Assembly: GCF_905147365.1 (NCBI RefSeq)
Contig: NC_056413.1
Span: 1,070,501-1,134,500, forward strand
Length of the DNA: 64,000 bases
Source: Aricia agestis
Taxonomy: Eukaryota > Arthropoda > Insecta > Lepidoptera > Lycaenidae
Direction: 5' to 3'
Shown: positions 40,081-52,599 of the stretch, piece after piece
How positions within the stretch are numbered: position 1 is the first letter of the stretch
Layout: every line of letters begins with the position of its first letter
The notes under the pieces: model-generated
What the model saw: only the letters and a program-made list of their open reading frames with translations
Databases searched by the model: none
Told to the model about the DNA's origin: nothing
Made by a program: the position numbers and the translations under genes

Positions 40081-43000
40081 TTCTGCAGAAAATGCACAGC
40101 TCGAAATATATTTAGTTTTTGAACATATTTTACTTGAAAGTAAATGAGCTTCCCGCGTCGTATTCATATAAGTCTGTACTTAGCTTGCTATCTGCCTAAT
40201 TTAAATCTCTCAAAACAAATTCTCTGCGAGGAATTTCTCCAAAGCATATTTGTATGGTTATACGGGCGTGTTGTTTCTGACGCTTATATCGCTTAACTAA
40301 ACGACGCTGGGTGACAGTGGCAGCGATTAGCGACAAGCGGTAGCGAAGGTAGTTTCTCAAGTGATTTTCTTTATTACTAATGGATAAAGAAGGTAGTTTA
40401 TTTGCATATAGAAGTTATAAAATTAATAACTATTATATTTTGCGAATATTATGTTAGAATTTATTCAGACCTTTAATATTCAAAACTTTTTCCCTTGTTA
40501 AATTTAACATTAATTTCTTTACCTCGGGTCTTGACGTCTTCGATCAAAACAATTTTCAAAGCTGTTTAGGTATTCAATACCTTATATGAATAATGAAACT
40601 AATCATAACTATGGCTTACGAAATAGAAAGACAAAATATAAGTACAATATTTATTCAATTACCTCCAGAAATAGACAAAACTAATCAAAGTGTGACGCTA
40701 ACGTTCCGCCTACACTCAGACCACACGTAACTATACTGACTATGTGGGTATATCGTTTTGTTTGAATTTCAAGTTGAAGTTAGAACTAAATTTAGACGTT
40801 ACCCTCTCTTTGATACTGGTGAATATGTGTAATTTAGTGAAGTATTTCTTTTATACACTTGTTTTAGCCTAAGTAAATAGGCAACCTAAAATATAATGGC
40901 CCGGCAATACCATGGCGTAATCAAATAATCAAATATAGTTTGTGCGTTCTAAGATGATATGGGACAGTTTTCATGTTCCTTGCTACGGGTTTTTTTATAA
41001 GAAAACAAAAAAAATCAAATATAATAAATTATATGCCATCTACAAAAACAAATGTTTCCTATAATTGTAAATGAATAAAAATGAAAAGATGCTAAATGCT
41101 AACTTATTAATAAAAATTATAAATAGTAACTGTGAAATAGGAGTAGGTATAAAATTATTGTTACAAAAACATTTGAAAACTGTCATATGCATGAAACGGA
41201 ACTTATGACAATAGAGATTGACTCTGTTGAATCGAAATCAAATCGATAAAAAAGGGCGGCCATCTTAAATCGCCGGCACCACTGAAATGTCAGTACGAAA
41301 TCGATAATTTCGATTGCAATTCCTTTACGAAGTGATTCGATATTTTTAAACTATCGATTAATTTTTGTTAGATAACTTCCTTACTATTGTCAATGTGTCA
41401 CGCATATCATCATAAAACGCACAAACTATAATTATGAACTTTATCATTGAGATAGAACTTGATCGTCACAGTTTTGACGTTTGTCTTTTAATCAGAATCT
41501 AACAATAAGTTATACTCATAAAGCGAAATAGAGCAACAATCTCGAGCTGTCAAACGTAACCAAAATTGGTTTTAATCTGTGTGAAAAATATGTGTACGTA
41601 TACACTTACACAAGCATGATTGAACATGAATTACCTATAATTGAGATTAAATTGTCAACGTGCGACACGTGCCGACTGGACGTCAAAAAAAGAGTGCTGC
41701 TGTCATGTATCACGCGTCTCTTTTTACCACGCAGTGTTACTGATAGTGACATCTCTCTTGCTCAGGCCCTTGTTTCTCTATTCCGCTAGGTATATTAACT
41801 TTATGGTTATACTGGCGATATTTTGACGTTTTTAATTTTTCAATTAAAAAAAATATAACTAAGCGTGTCATACAATAATGATTGTGACGATAAGTCATGA
41901 AGTTAATTTTCAACACGTTAGAAGCACAATAGACAAATTTAGAACAAACCCCTGATACTAAATTTAGGAATTAAAAAAGGTCAGGCAGAGTCGAGGGAAA
42001 AAGTCTAAACGATGTAAGTTACAACAAAAATATTTTTCGTAAAATCTGCGATACTCGATCGTGAACGTATTTCAAATCTCCGTGTCCAACCAAAACGAAA
42101 CAGGCTATAAAATTCAAAGCCTACAAATCCGCCCAGAAAAAATAAATACAGGATGCCAATAATCCTTTCAGCGCCATCTATCGTTGGTGAGGCGAAAGCG
42201 GCGGACTTCCGAACTAAATCGCGCAACGCAATTTGCGATCCCGCAGTTTTTACCTGAGGGCTTCGGCGGAAATTGACCTGTTGAATTTGTTACGCCGCCA
42301 TTTCTGGATGGCAAATATTATAATGTAGCAAATATTATGGAATTAGGAGCAAATAAAACGAGCTTCGGATTTCTGATCGACCTTCTGATAACCATACTAT
42401 ATAATAGTAGAGGTGGCGAGGGTGCTATTTTTGTAGTCACTCGAGCGTCATGGAGACCTAGTAGGTTTTATACAAAATAGGTAAAGCTGAAAAAAAAAAT
42501 AAAAGCGTTTTTTATTTTAGCGGTGGGTTCAGAAACTGCAGCCATTTTAAAGTTTTGAAAAAGAAAATATATTAAGAAAATTGCTTATTTATGTAAGTTA
42601 TAAATATATTTTAGACAACAAGGACTAAATCACTTAGTTTAGTGCAAAATAAAATACCATGATAACTAGACACATATTGGAAGCCTACACAAGCTTAATC
42701 TGACAAGCTCGAGCTTGTCCCGAAATCCCCTCTTCCCCTCCCCAACTATAAGTATATTATGAGAATTACTGACGTTTGATGAATATATTTTTTTGATTTG
42801 CGACAGGCATTTTCGGAAAAGAGATTAAGGGTCAGTTCAAATTGCAAGTGACGAGGCAATACGATGCAATGAATGAGCTATTCAATACTGAACTTTATTT
42901 GAATTGAATTAAGGTAACTGCCACCCGCGGTTTTTGACTGGCTTTTCCAATATTCAATAACCTATTTTAAAATGCATTGAATTGCTTTGTCTCGTCGACA

Positions 43001-43320
43001 CTTGAGTTACTTTAAGTTAAGATACTTAAATAATAAAGCTACTTAAATAATATTCTCTTAAAACCTTCAATTCATTGGTGCCTAAACTTGAAAGGATAAG
43101 ACGTAGGTTCTAATCCCGGAGATCCACATAGGCGTAGAGATACTTAAATAAACATAAAACACATACGACGTATTACAATTTACGAGGCAACTTTACGACA
43201 ATTCCTAAGACAAACGGGATAAATGACGACAAACACTATACACGGTTAAGCCGAGGTCGTAGAGTTTAGAAAGATATAGACATGGCCAAATCTGAACCGA
43301 ATCTAGAGTCACGCCTAAAG
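40081..43320. other. Long unassigned AT-rich region
   Basis: No LINE, SINE or Helitron signature stands out over 3.2 kb, unusual for this window. Small dyads occur (CGAAATCGATAATTTCG at 41297). Open frames of 61-73 codons at 41592-41826 and 42005-42226 lack domains. This is the best candidate for single-copy host sequence. Confidence 0.3.
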
Positions 43321-43324
43321 ATTC

Positions 43325-43540
43325 TATTCATACTCAATATTATGAATGCGAAAGTCTGTCTGTCTGTTTTTTACCTCTTCAAGTCCTCTGAATCAATTTT
43401 TCTAAACTTTGATGTGGAGATGCTTTGAGTCCTGGGAAAGGACATTGAATACTTTTCAAGTCGTAAAATTGAAAAATGTCCATCATCCATGCGATAAATG
43501 AATTTCCCTGCAGGGACATTGCGGCCGTTATCTAGTTTTA
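43325..43540 (+). mobile_element. Helitron-like element, common family, diverged
   Basis: ATACTCAATATTATGAATGC, GTCTGTCTGTCTGTTTTTTA and CTTTGAGTCCTGGGAAAGGA in order, ending TTGCGGCCGTTATCTAGT. More diverged than other copies. Confidence 0.55.
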
Positions 43541-44340
43541 GAGGATTAAACTCCTTGCCACATCTATATTTTTATACCCAACAAAGAGTTAAGCCTTAAG
43601 TCTAAAGAAAAACATTATTTAGGGCTGAAGTGAAAGAACTTTGTGTGAGGTTTGACTTAGAATTGGCTGTTTGCGCTCGAGATGGGTTTGGACAAACAAA
43701 CTCGTAGATATTGCCAATATGCAAATAATTTGTACCAATGAGGGCTTTCGATGTTTTCGATATTTCTTCGGCCGACATGACACAGATGGTGTCATGTCAA
43801 TTGACAGTTGTTTCGCATCTACGCACAGCGTTGACAGAATTTAAGTGCTAGAAGATCTTTGTAGGTTTGTATAGGTCTATTCTATCTAATTGGAATACAA
43901 CATTTTGATCCTTTTTTTCCTATATTATTCTGTGTATAAATGATGCAAATATAAAAATTTATCCAATGATCAATGATATTTTTTGAAAATCTGCCGTCAA
44001 AATTTGCCATCAGATTCTGGTAGACCTATATTTCAAATAATTATCATGTAAAACAACTTTATTGAATCACACATATGCCGCGGCAGCACATGCGTCTATC
44101 CTACAAAGCTTCGTGCTATGATTGGACGATACACGCAGATCGCCAATTGTGTCGTTTTAAGCACGAAGCACTACGCAGGTGCGGCCCGGGCATTACATCT
44201 GCATAGCTAGCACAAGCACGTAGACAAACGAAAGAAACTAAATTTTGACAGTTTTACCGGAAAAACATTGGAGTAAAAGTTTCTTTCGTATCTCGATATC
44301 TTTCGCTTTTGAAAATCTATATGTCAAGCATGACGATCCG

Positions 44341-44620
44341 CTTTTGACATTTAGTTTCTTGATTCTGTTTTTATTTTTATTATGGCACTTGGCTATAAAA
44401 CCATGGCCAGTGTCGAATAAATGGTGGCAAATTCAAAAAATCTACGTGTAGCAACCTTGTCTATAGCCGGAATTATAGTTTTGATCTACGAAATACGAAT
44501 AATAAAAACTAAGGAACTTTATTATTCGTAGTTTGTAGATCAAAACTATAATTCCGGCTATAGACAGGGTTGCTATACATCGATTAAAAAAAAAGAACCA
44601 AGAAACTAAATGTCAAAAAA
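44341..44620. mobile_element. Large foldback built around fused MITE ends
   Basis: Arms of ~65 bp (44443-44508 and 44517-44578, core CTATAGCCGGAATTATAGTT) extend outward to TTGACATTTAGTTTCTTG and its complement at ~44600, with a ~60 bp indel in the left arm. The centre is the two termini of the TACGAATAATAAAAACTAAG family joined end to end (44494-44531). Confidence 0.7.
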
Positions 44621-44625
44621 AAAAA

Positions 44626-46225
44626 TTGCCGTTGCTTTGGTTGCTATGGAAAGAGTTTCTTGTCTTTGTCCACAGAAACTCAAGTCGATGGGTGGGGCCA
44701 TGCTCGGGAATAAGATATGTAGACATGGGAAAGAAACTGCCATTACTTTCTTCCGAAGAATCGACTGGGAAACCCCGTGCTAGCTACGCTGGTGATGTAA
44801 GCATAATTCAGATTCACAGTGAAAATAAGCAAATAAGGGATAATAAAAGGTTTTTGTTTTTTTTTTAGAACTTGTAAACCAAATTTAGCCATTAGAGAAG
44901 CTAACTCAAATTTTAAGCTTCAAATCAGGCGCAGAATTAACTTCTACTTATTTCCTGATAGCTTTAAAATTATCTGCTTCCGCGACTACCGAACTTTTAG
45001 CCACCGCCTGTAGGATCCTGCAGCTTATAATAACGGCTTTAATAAAGTACAAACTGCCCCTAGTGTCGTGGGCAAGCTCCACCGTTTCTTTGTGCGTTTG
45101 ACGGCGCACCGCTCAAGTATTTCTCAGCATAACTAAACTTCTACCGCCTTTATACTAAGGAATTTAAGCGCTTTCAAAAGGTTCTATATAGGTTAGGGTT
45201 TAATAGCATTTGAGCTAAAAATTCTCACCTTAATCGGTTAAAATGGGATTGGAGTCCAAAATCTTAGCCAAAAGCTTATTTTAGATTATATGTATTAATT
45301 ATGTTCATTTTAATGGTGACAAAACATTAAGATTCCCTAGGATAATTTCGTTTCATAATATAAAAAAGAACAAAGTAATAATACTTTATAAATATACACA
45401 AAATGCCATTTTTGATGAGATGAAACAACATATTGAAAATATTCTGTTACACAAAGTAAAAATGTGTAAAAAACCGTAATAATAACGTGAAACTTCAAAA
45501 AGGAAATGGAAATAATCCTGATGAACTGGTTTTAAATTTCTTTCAATCCTTTCTTTTAAACTTTTCGCCGAAATGTTGATTTATTAAAGAATAACTGAGT
45601 AAATAAGAGGATTAAGTTAAAATAGATTTAATAAGTTAAAAGATTTGAGTATTGTATGGTAGGACTATACTTTTTAAAATTTTAAGGGGAAAATACAAGT
45701 TTCTGGTATCATTCCGTAACCTAGTACTAACTCACTATTTAGTAGTTTCCAAGAATATAAAGTGAACATAAAACTTCAATAGGTAACGATGGCGTGAGAA
45801 ATGCAAAATATATATTGCGAATGCAATTTTTCATCCATGAAACTAGATCAAAAGAATACGTGATCGCAAATGAAAATTCTGACGTCACGATTGTGCGAGC
45901 GAATGGCACGATCGGGGCACGAATGGCACAATCGGCACACCGATTGGCTCGGGCGATTAATGGCGTGCAGGTGAATTATCAATACGTCCTCAGTAGCCGC
46001 AGAACAAGGCAAATAAATGCTTGAGCGGGCGGAAGATTCTGGTGCACTTAAAGTAGCGGAGCGGGTAGCGATTTCATAGCTTTAGATGCTAGCTGTATAG
46101 TGTATATTCTATATTATTATAGACCTTATTTTAAGCAATAACGTGCGAAACTCGCAGTGATCGTACATTGTCATTATAAAATATTTAGATGGGCAAAGAA
46201 TCGAAAACAATTCGATGGCTCTAAA
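44626..46225. other. Unassigned sequence with a GC-richer patch at 45870-46070
   Basis: Open frames at 44626-44868 and 45794-46024 (80 and 76 codons) have no recognisable domains. 45880-45887 is an exact TGACGTCA in the GC-richer patch, which also has a short direct repeat (GAATGGCACGATCGG/GAATGGCACAATCGG). Confidence 0.3.
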
Positions 46226-46506
46226 GGGAGCCCTTACCGGGAGCATTCACTTAATACACGTAATGTAACGTTACAAAGTCGAGTATAACATCAGTGAGGG
46301 AGGAGAGTCGAGCATTACAATGCGCACCTTGTAATGATACAAAACCGAGATATCATTGTGCGCATTGTAATCAATGCGCACAATGATACAATGTATAATA
46401 TTTTGATACAACTTGTTACATCATTCTGACATTATGGAATCAACTTGATATGGAATGCTCAAAGTCAAATGTTACATTACACGTGAATGCTCCCGGTGAA
46501 GGAGCA
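46226..46506. mobile_element. MITE, ACCGGGAGCATTCACTT family, copy 1
   Basis: Termini GGGAGCCCTTACCGGGAGCA and TGCTCCCGGTGAAGGAGC. Subterminal GTAATGTAACGTTACAAAGT and GAGCATTACAATGCGCACCT. The centre has an inverted ATTGTGCGCATTG / CAATGCGCACAAT pair. Confidence 0.75.
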
Positions 46507-46565
46507 CTTTTATGAATTCGTTTTTAAGCCTACTATTTACATAACAAAAACATCTCTCTGATCGA

Positions 46566-46772
46566 CGAGCATTCACGTGTAATGTAACATTAAAGAAGCG
46601 ACTTTGAGCATTCCATAGCTAGTTGATTTTACAAGTTGTATCAAGATATTACACACTATATGATTACAAGGTGCGCTTTGTAATGCTCGGCTCTTCTCCC
46701 TCACTGATGTAATGCTCGACTTTGTAACGTTACATTAATATTTACAAGTGAATGCTCCCGGTGAGGGAGCGC
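46566..46772. mobile_element. MITE, ACCGGGAGCATTCACTT family, copy 2, left end truncated
   Basis: Begins CGAGCATTCACGTGTAATGT without the outer 15 bp and ends GTGAATGCTCCCGGTGAGGG then AGCGC. It lies 60 bp from copy 1. Confidence 0.7.
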
Positions 46773-47030
46773 CTTAATATCAAATACCTACAAAAACAAT
46801 ATTTTTAAATCAGTACTAACTACTATGGTACTTGTTATCCGCTTTCCGCTTCGCTTATCGACAGTGGTAGCCCTTACCAGCTGTCACCTGACAATCCCAC
46901 TCGTCGCGAGTCGATGCTTCATTTGTTCGTTTACTTTCAATTATAGAACTTTGCGTTGAAATGGACTACTATTATGTGGGACTTTTCGAATATGATAAAT
47001 TGTATGTAATCATTTCTATTACATAAAAAT

Positions 47031-47320
47031 ACTAGATGACCCGGTGAACTTCGTATCACTTTTCTCCTAATATAAACCTCTGGACTTCCACAGACATAAT
47101 ATTTTCAAGATTAGAAAATTTAGTCAAATTTTTATTTATATAAGTAGATAAATAAAACCATGGACGGTATCATGAAAATGGATAACTTCGTATCACTTTT
47201 CTCCTAATATAAACATTCCCTGGACACAGACATATTTTCAAGACTAAAATTAGTCAAATTTTTATTTATATATGGATAAATAAAACCATGTACGGTATTA
47301 TGAAACTGGATATTTTCCAC
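47031..47320 (-). mobile_element. Helitron-like end fragment, tandemly duplicated
   Basis: ACTAGATGACCCGGTGAACT begins a fragment whose body (AACTTCGTATCACTTTTCTC then CTAATATAAAC ... AAATTTTTATTTATAT) is repeated ~145 bp later from 47187. The second lacks the terminus. Confidence 0.6.
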
Positions 47321-47461
47321 TTTAAACTACAACAGACATTCCCAACTTCAAGGCTATCGACAACCAAAATCGAACCTGTGAAACGCATCAACGCAATCGA
47401 AAATCGAACCTGTGTCAATATCGAATGTACCTATACCTATACATAGATGTACCCTAAATAT

Positions 47462-47915
47462 TGATACAGTTGCGCCAAAATTAGTTCATCGCGTACATTT
47501 TTCCGGGATAAAAGTATCATATGTCCTCCATACCTCCTATATACTCTTTTACGTGGTAGAGCCATGCTTCGGCACGAATGGGCTGGCTCGACCGGAGAAA
47601 TACCACAGGCTCACAGAAAACCGGTGAGTGAGTTTACCGGAGGCTTAACCTAACCTACCCTATTCCCTTCCCTACCCTTCCCTATTCCCTTCCTTACCCT
47701 CCCCTATTCCCTCTTAAAAGGCCGGCATCGCACCTGCAGGTCTTCTGATGTTGCGAGTGTCCATGGGCGACGAAAGTTGCTTTCCATCAGGTGACCCGTT
47801 TGCTCGTTTGCCCCCTTATTTCATAAAAAAATCGGTTACGCGGTTTGAGCGTGAAGAAGTAACACACAGACAAACAGACATTTTCGCATTTATATTGCAA
47901 TACTAGCTAAAAGCC
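47462..47915 (-). mobile_element. Helitron-like element split by a retroposon
   Basis: Left half GTTGCGCCAAAATTAGTTCA then TTTTTCCGGGATAAAAGTAT; right half ATCGGTTACGCGGTTTGAGC and AACACACAGACAAACAGACA then TTTCGCATTTATATTG. The retroposon at 47552-47831 lies between them. Confidence 0.65.
47552..47831 (+). mobile_element. Abundant poly-A retroposon, copy 12
   Basis: Starts CGTGGTAGAGCCATGCTTCG. It lacks the GCGTGAAACAGCGCTTGCGC segment present in the others (ACCGGTGAGTGAGTTTACCG instead) and ends CCCCTTATTTCATAAAAAAA. Inserted in a Helitron-like element. Confidence 0.85.
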
Positions 47916-47944
47916 GAGGTTTGTGAGGGCTCACGTCGCTTTTC

Positions 47945-48384
47945 TTTTTTAGGGTTCCTTACCCAAAGGGTAAAAACGGGACCCTATTACTGAGACTTCG
48001 ATGTCTGTCCGTCTGTCTCCAGGCTCTAACTCAAGAACGGTAATAGCTAGAGAGTTGACATTTTCACATATTATTATGTATATCTGTTGCCGCTATAACA
48101 ACAAATACTAAAAACAAAATAAAATTAATATTTAATGGGGGCTCCCATACAACAAACGTGTTTTTTTTTGCTTTTTTGCTCTCTATCAATAATGGCAACA
48201 GGTACTGTACTTGAAGTTTTTCAAAATCCTTAATTATATGTTTACTTTAATATTTTATAATAATATTAAAATAAAATAAAAAATTAAGGGGGGCTCCCGT
48301 ACAAAAAACACAATTTTTGACCTAATTTTGCTCTATAATGGTACGGAAGCCTTCGTGAGCGAGTCCGATTTGCACTTGACCGAA
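47945..48384 (+). repeat. Interspersed repeat, GTACCCAAAGGGTAAAA family, copy 3
   Basis: TTAGGGTTCCTTACCCAAAG, CTGTCCGTCTGTCTCCAGGC, GGGGGCTCCCATACAACAAA and TTGCACTTGACCGAATATTT. More diverged at the 3' end. Confidence 0.75.
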
Positions 48385-48743
48385 TATTTTAATAGTAACC
48401 AAACCTTGACTGGCCGATGATAACACATATTATAAATAAAAATTACTATGTTAAAGCACAAATAGGCGTGATGGTCTTTCCGTAAAGTGTACCACTCGTT
48501 GTGGGACATACTATTAGTATAGATGCGTAAAAACAGGACTAAAATTTCAAATCTTTCTTCACAATCCATTTCCAGTATATAGATATACACATAATATATA
48601 GATAGCACCGCAAATACCGCCAGGAAGGCGTCGATAAATTCACGGGAATAAAACCGTTCGCGCTGTCGGCTATGAGTTATGATGTAGTGGCTATAGCGCA
48701 CATGCTGTACTAAATACTTTATCCATACTAATATTTATATTAA

Positions 48744-48829
48744 ACTAGCTGTCCTGGCAAACGTTGTTTTGCCATAAAATTATAAAATTATTTTCCCTGT
48801 TTTCCTGATTTTCCCTTGAAGTTTTTTTT

Positions 48830-48875
<46 letters not shown>

Positions 48876-48990
48876 TATAGACCTCACGGAGCCCGAGACC
48901 TTTCCAACGAATGCAAAACCGTGGAAATCGGTTCGTGCGTTCTGGAGTGACAGCGTCAGGAAGGGCAACCCGAATTATTTTTATATATTA
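48744..48990 (-). mobile_element. Helitron-like element containing (TA)n
   Basis: ACTAGCTGTCCTGGCAAACG then TTGTTTTGCCATAAAATTAT, a TA tract at 48832-48873, and ACGAATGCAAAACCGTGGAA. A forward copy of the same family is at 59690-59867. Confidence 0.65.
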
Positions 48991-48991
48991 G

Positions 48992-49226
48992 ACGCTTTTG
49001 CCCGCGGCTTCGCTCGCGTTAAGAAGTATTATTATATACAAACTTTCATCCCCTATTTTAACCCCTTGGAGGTGGAATTGATCAAAATCCTTTCTTAGCG
49101 GATGCCTACGTCATAATATCTACCTGTATGCGAAATTTCAGCCCGATCGGTCCAGTAGTTTGGGCTGTGCGTTGATAGATCACCATGTCAGTGAGTCACC
49201 TTTGAGTTTTATATATATAGATTAGA
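48992..49226 (-). mobile_element. Helitron-like repeat, GCGAAGCCGCGGGCAAAAGC family, copy 2
   Basis: Reverse orientation: GCTTTTGCCCGCGGCTTCGC ... GGGCTGTGCGTTGATAGATC ... CACCTTTGAGTTTTATATAT. Abuts the previous element and the next Helitron-like copy. Confidence 0.65.
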
Positions 49227-49440
49227 TGACGCCCGAAACTCAGTAACGTAGAAATTCCTTTATCGCGGGGGAAACGTATATTTTTTCTCGATAAACAGTA
49301 TCCTATGTCCTTTTCCGTGACTCAAAGTATCTCCATACCAAATAGAAAAATCGGTTTTGACGTAAAAAGGGAAACAAACAGACTATATTCTAGATTGTGT
49401 GTCTGTCTGTTTGTTTCGCATTTATATTAATAATATTAAT
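49224..49440 (-). mobile_element. Helitron-like element, common family
   Basis: TAGATGACGCCCGAAACTCA ... TTTATCGCGGGGGAAACG ... TATCCTATGTCCTTTTCCGT ... TGTCTGTCTGTTTGTTTCGC then ATTTATATTAATAATATTAA. Both ends are recognisable. Confidence 0.65.
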
Positions 49441-49900
49441 AATGCAGTTAATGATCCTAAGAACATAAATTATTGCATTCAGAGCTCAATACGTATTTTT
49501 GTGGAATGACACACAAATGCTTAACAGCGTCCAAATAACGATCACGCAAATAATGAGAAAAGAAAATTTAAACTCTTAAGCCACTAATAATTTAAAAAGG
49601 CGAGTTTTAATTAAAATCATTACATTCTGTTGACTGAAAACGTCTTGTGAACAGGGAATCATTTAATTAATTAAATTAAAACGGTTATTTAATCTTCGAG
49701 GGCTGTGAAAGGGTTTCTCTGTTACGGAATAAGTTAGTTTTAATCCCATCAAAATGCCAGTAGTTTCAGTATTGTATAACTTTCCGATCGTCCAATATGT
49801 GGAACTTTTGTGGGGACAACGTTACTTTCATACACATCATGTTAATTCCAATTTTGTGTCGCCATATAATAAGCATCAATATTATATTTTACACTTTATA

Positions 49901-50227
49901 CGTGGGAGAGCCATGCTTTGGCACGAATGGGCCGGCTCGACGGAAGAAATACCACGTTCTTACAGAAAACCGGCGTGAAACAGCGCTTGCGCTGTGTTTC
50001 GCCGAGTTAGTGAGTTTACCGGAGGCCCAATCCCCTCCCCTATTCCCTTCCCTACCCTCCCCTATTCCCTTCCCATCCCTACCCTCACCTATTACCCTAT
50101 TCCCTCTTAAAAGGTCGGTAACGCACCTGCAGCTCTTCTGATGCTGCGAGTGTCCATGGGCGACGGAAGTTGCTTTCCATCAGGTGACCCGTTTGCTCGT
50201 TTGCCCCCTTATTTAAAAAAAAAAAAA
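49901..50227 (+). mobile_element. Abundant poly-A retroposon, copy 13
   Basis: Starts CGTGGGAGAGCCATGCTTTG and ends CCCCCTTATTTAAAAAAAAA. Flanks ACACTT and ACACTA may be a short target duplication. Confidence 0.9.
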
Positions 50228-50229
50228 CA

Positions 50230-52080
50230 CTAAGTTGTCTCGTCATGCGAATCAATTTACGTGATTTTTCATACTTTCTTGTGTTACCGTAACACTAAAA
50301 ACAGTGTTATTACTTATTTCACTGTTTTTTTGTAAGCTGTATCCACAGAAAATATTCTGAGTTCAGATTATACAATTCTTTTCTCGGCACTCAAATTGTT
50401 AATTCAGAAAAATTTGTTACTCGTAAGTGGTAGTATGAAGAAATAATGCACGCTTACTTTAATAATAATACTAATATTAAAATAAGAGTGTCTGTACTCG
50501 TATATATCTATACAGATTCGTGGCTTAGCGGGACTTTATATGGTCTCACAAGAACAAGCCAGAACCGATCAAACAGAAGACGGAAAAACCAGATTTTCCA
50601 GCGGTATCTCCGCGGATATGTAAAATGGCGTCTGGAGCTCGAATCATTTATCTCCCGAGATATTCCTTACAATGTTATAAATTGCCTCCACAGTTCAATT
50701 TTATGTTTTGCATTTGAATATTCTGAGCTTAGAAAGTTTAGGTGACAACTGCAGATTCCCAACTAGTTGTTAACATGCATAATATTATAATGTTTTAGTT
50801 GGGAATACTGGAATGAAAGTAAAAGTAAGCCTACGGGCAACCTCAACTTGTCAGCTGTCTGATGCATTTTATCATCATCACATCAGCACAGACAGCGTAT
50901 AGTTTGGGTAATTGAAATAATTTTAACAGAATAAAAATATTCTAATTTTGATAAATCGATCTGCACCTTTCACCTGTTGACCTAAAAATTTGTTGACCAT
51001 CAAAAATGTGTTCATTCAGTAGGTATATTATATTATAAGTCTATGGTTCATTCAATGAGTTAGGGCAACTTTTTAAGTCAAAACGAGACAAGACGAAATG
51101 CCAAACTTCCATCATGGATTAAAATGATATTTTTTTTTAATTATCCACATGTATTGCCTTAAGGCAAAGATTCAAAGACTTTATTAGCATCCAAGTATAG
51201 TATACAATATAAAAACTCAGCACCTTGTACAGGCGGTTGCTTATAAAATAGTATTTAACAAATATTTTGGATTGTAATTTCTTAACTATAGTTTGTGCGT
51301 TTTATGATGATATGCGGCTTAAAGGGATCTCCAAGATCTTCTTTCTTGTTTATTTATGTCTGGGTGATGAATAACTTTAACGCCCAAGATACAAAAAAAG
51401 GAATTTAAGCCATGTCAAACAACGTTTGTAAGACCAGTTTTCTTGGGAGCACTCAACCGACATTACAGGTACAAACTAGTCGGGAGTAATCGAATCGCGC
51501 GCTAATAGCAGAGCAATTTGCTTAAGTGCAGCCAAGTCGGGACTAAAATTAATATTTCACTGACCCAGGCGGCCGGGTCAGGATTACTGTAGTGCCAAAT
51601 GCCAATATTTGCGGGTATTTAGCACAAATATACAAGTATTTTTTAAATAATTGCGAGTTTGATGAAAGTGTAGTTTGAAACCAAAAATGCGTGGCATTTC
51701 ATTAGAGTTTAATCAAATCCTACACATACACATTTTAGCGACATGGCGCTTCACTATCAGCTTCTTTTCCGTTCACATAGGAGTCAGTCCAAATGAGCTA
51801 TAATTGAGGAGCTATAAGATGACAGGTAGACTTTGAAGCTTATGCTGGCAGACTCTCCGCCTGCAGTGTTGCGCAGTCATGTGGGCTTCTTATTCTAATC
51901 TAACTAAGTAAAAGCTGACTGATGATGACACAATATCTACATAATATAAATAAATGTTACTATGGTAAAGCACAAATGTGTACCACACAGTACAGTTTGT
52001 AGTATATACTATCGCCTCGTCACATTTAAACGTAAATTGACCTAAAGGAGACGTGCATCTGCTGTGGGTATGTAGGACGT
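50230..52080. other. Unassigned stretch
   Basis: A 99-codon plus-strand frame (50446-50745) includes the GC-richer patch SQNRSNRRRKNQIFQRYLRG and WRLELESF but no known domain. An apparent LINE-tail scrap (CAAAGACTTTATTAGCATCC) is near 51174. Otherwise AT-rich and featureless. Confidence 0.25.
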
Positions 52081-52082
52081 TC

Positions 52083-52599
52083 CTTAATTATTCATTTCAT
52101 TTCATTTATTTAAATGGTTGCCAACAGTATATGCATTTAAAAAATTACAGTCAATAGTATACAAGAATTTTCAATTCTGATGCACACACCTTTATAGGCA
52201 ACACAACATTCATTTTAAATATAATATTAACAACAACATGCAAAATTACATTAAATAGAGTTTAAAAACAGTTAAAAATAATGTGAATATAAATTCAAAG
52301 AAATTATAAAAAAATACAAAATAAATTCTGAAATAACTAATACAACATTGATTTAAATATAAATTAAAAAATAAATAATAATCAAATTTCAATTAACTAC
52401 ATCATATTATTTAATAATTACATATAATTTGGTATATTAAAACTATTTTATACTATGTTCATTGTAATTATGATTTTATTATTTTATTAATTTTATTAAT
52501 AATAAAATTAATAAAATAATAATATAAATGTTATTAATTCTACGCCAAAAAATTGATAATAATCGTAAAAATATATATTTTTTTATACTGAATATTGAA
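52083..52599 (-). other. Probable 3' UTR and tail of the second LINE relic
   Basis: Reading on the minus strand after the stop at 52600, AT-rich sequence runs to AATAAATGAAATGAAATGAA at 52098-52117. A short-repeat tail of this kind is typical of CR1/L2/Jockey-group LINEs. Confidence 0.5.
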
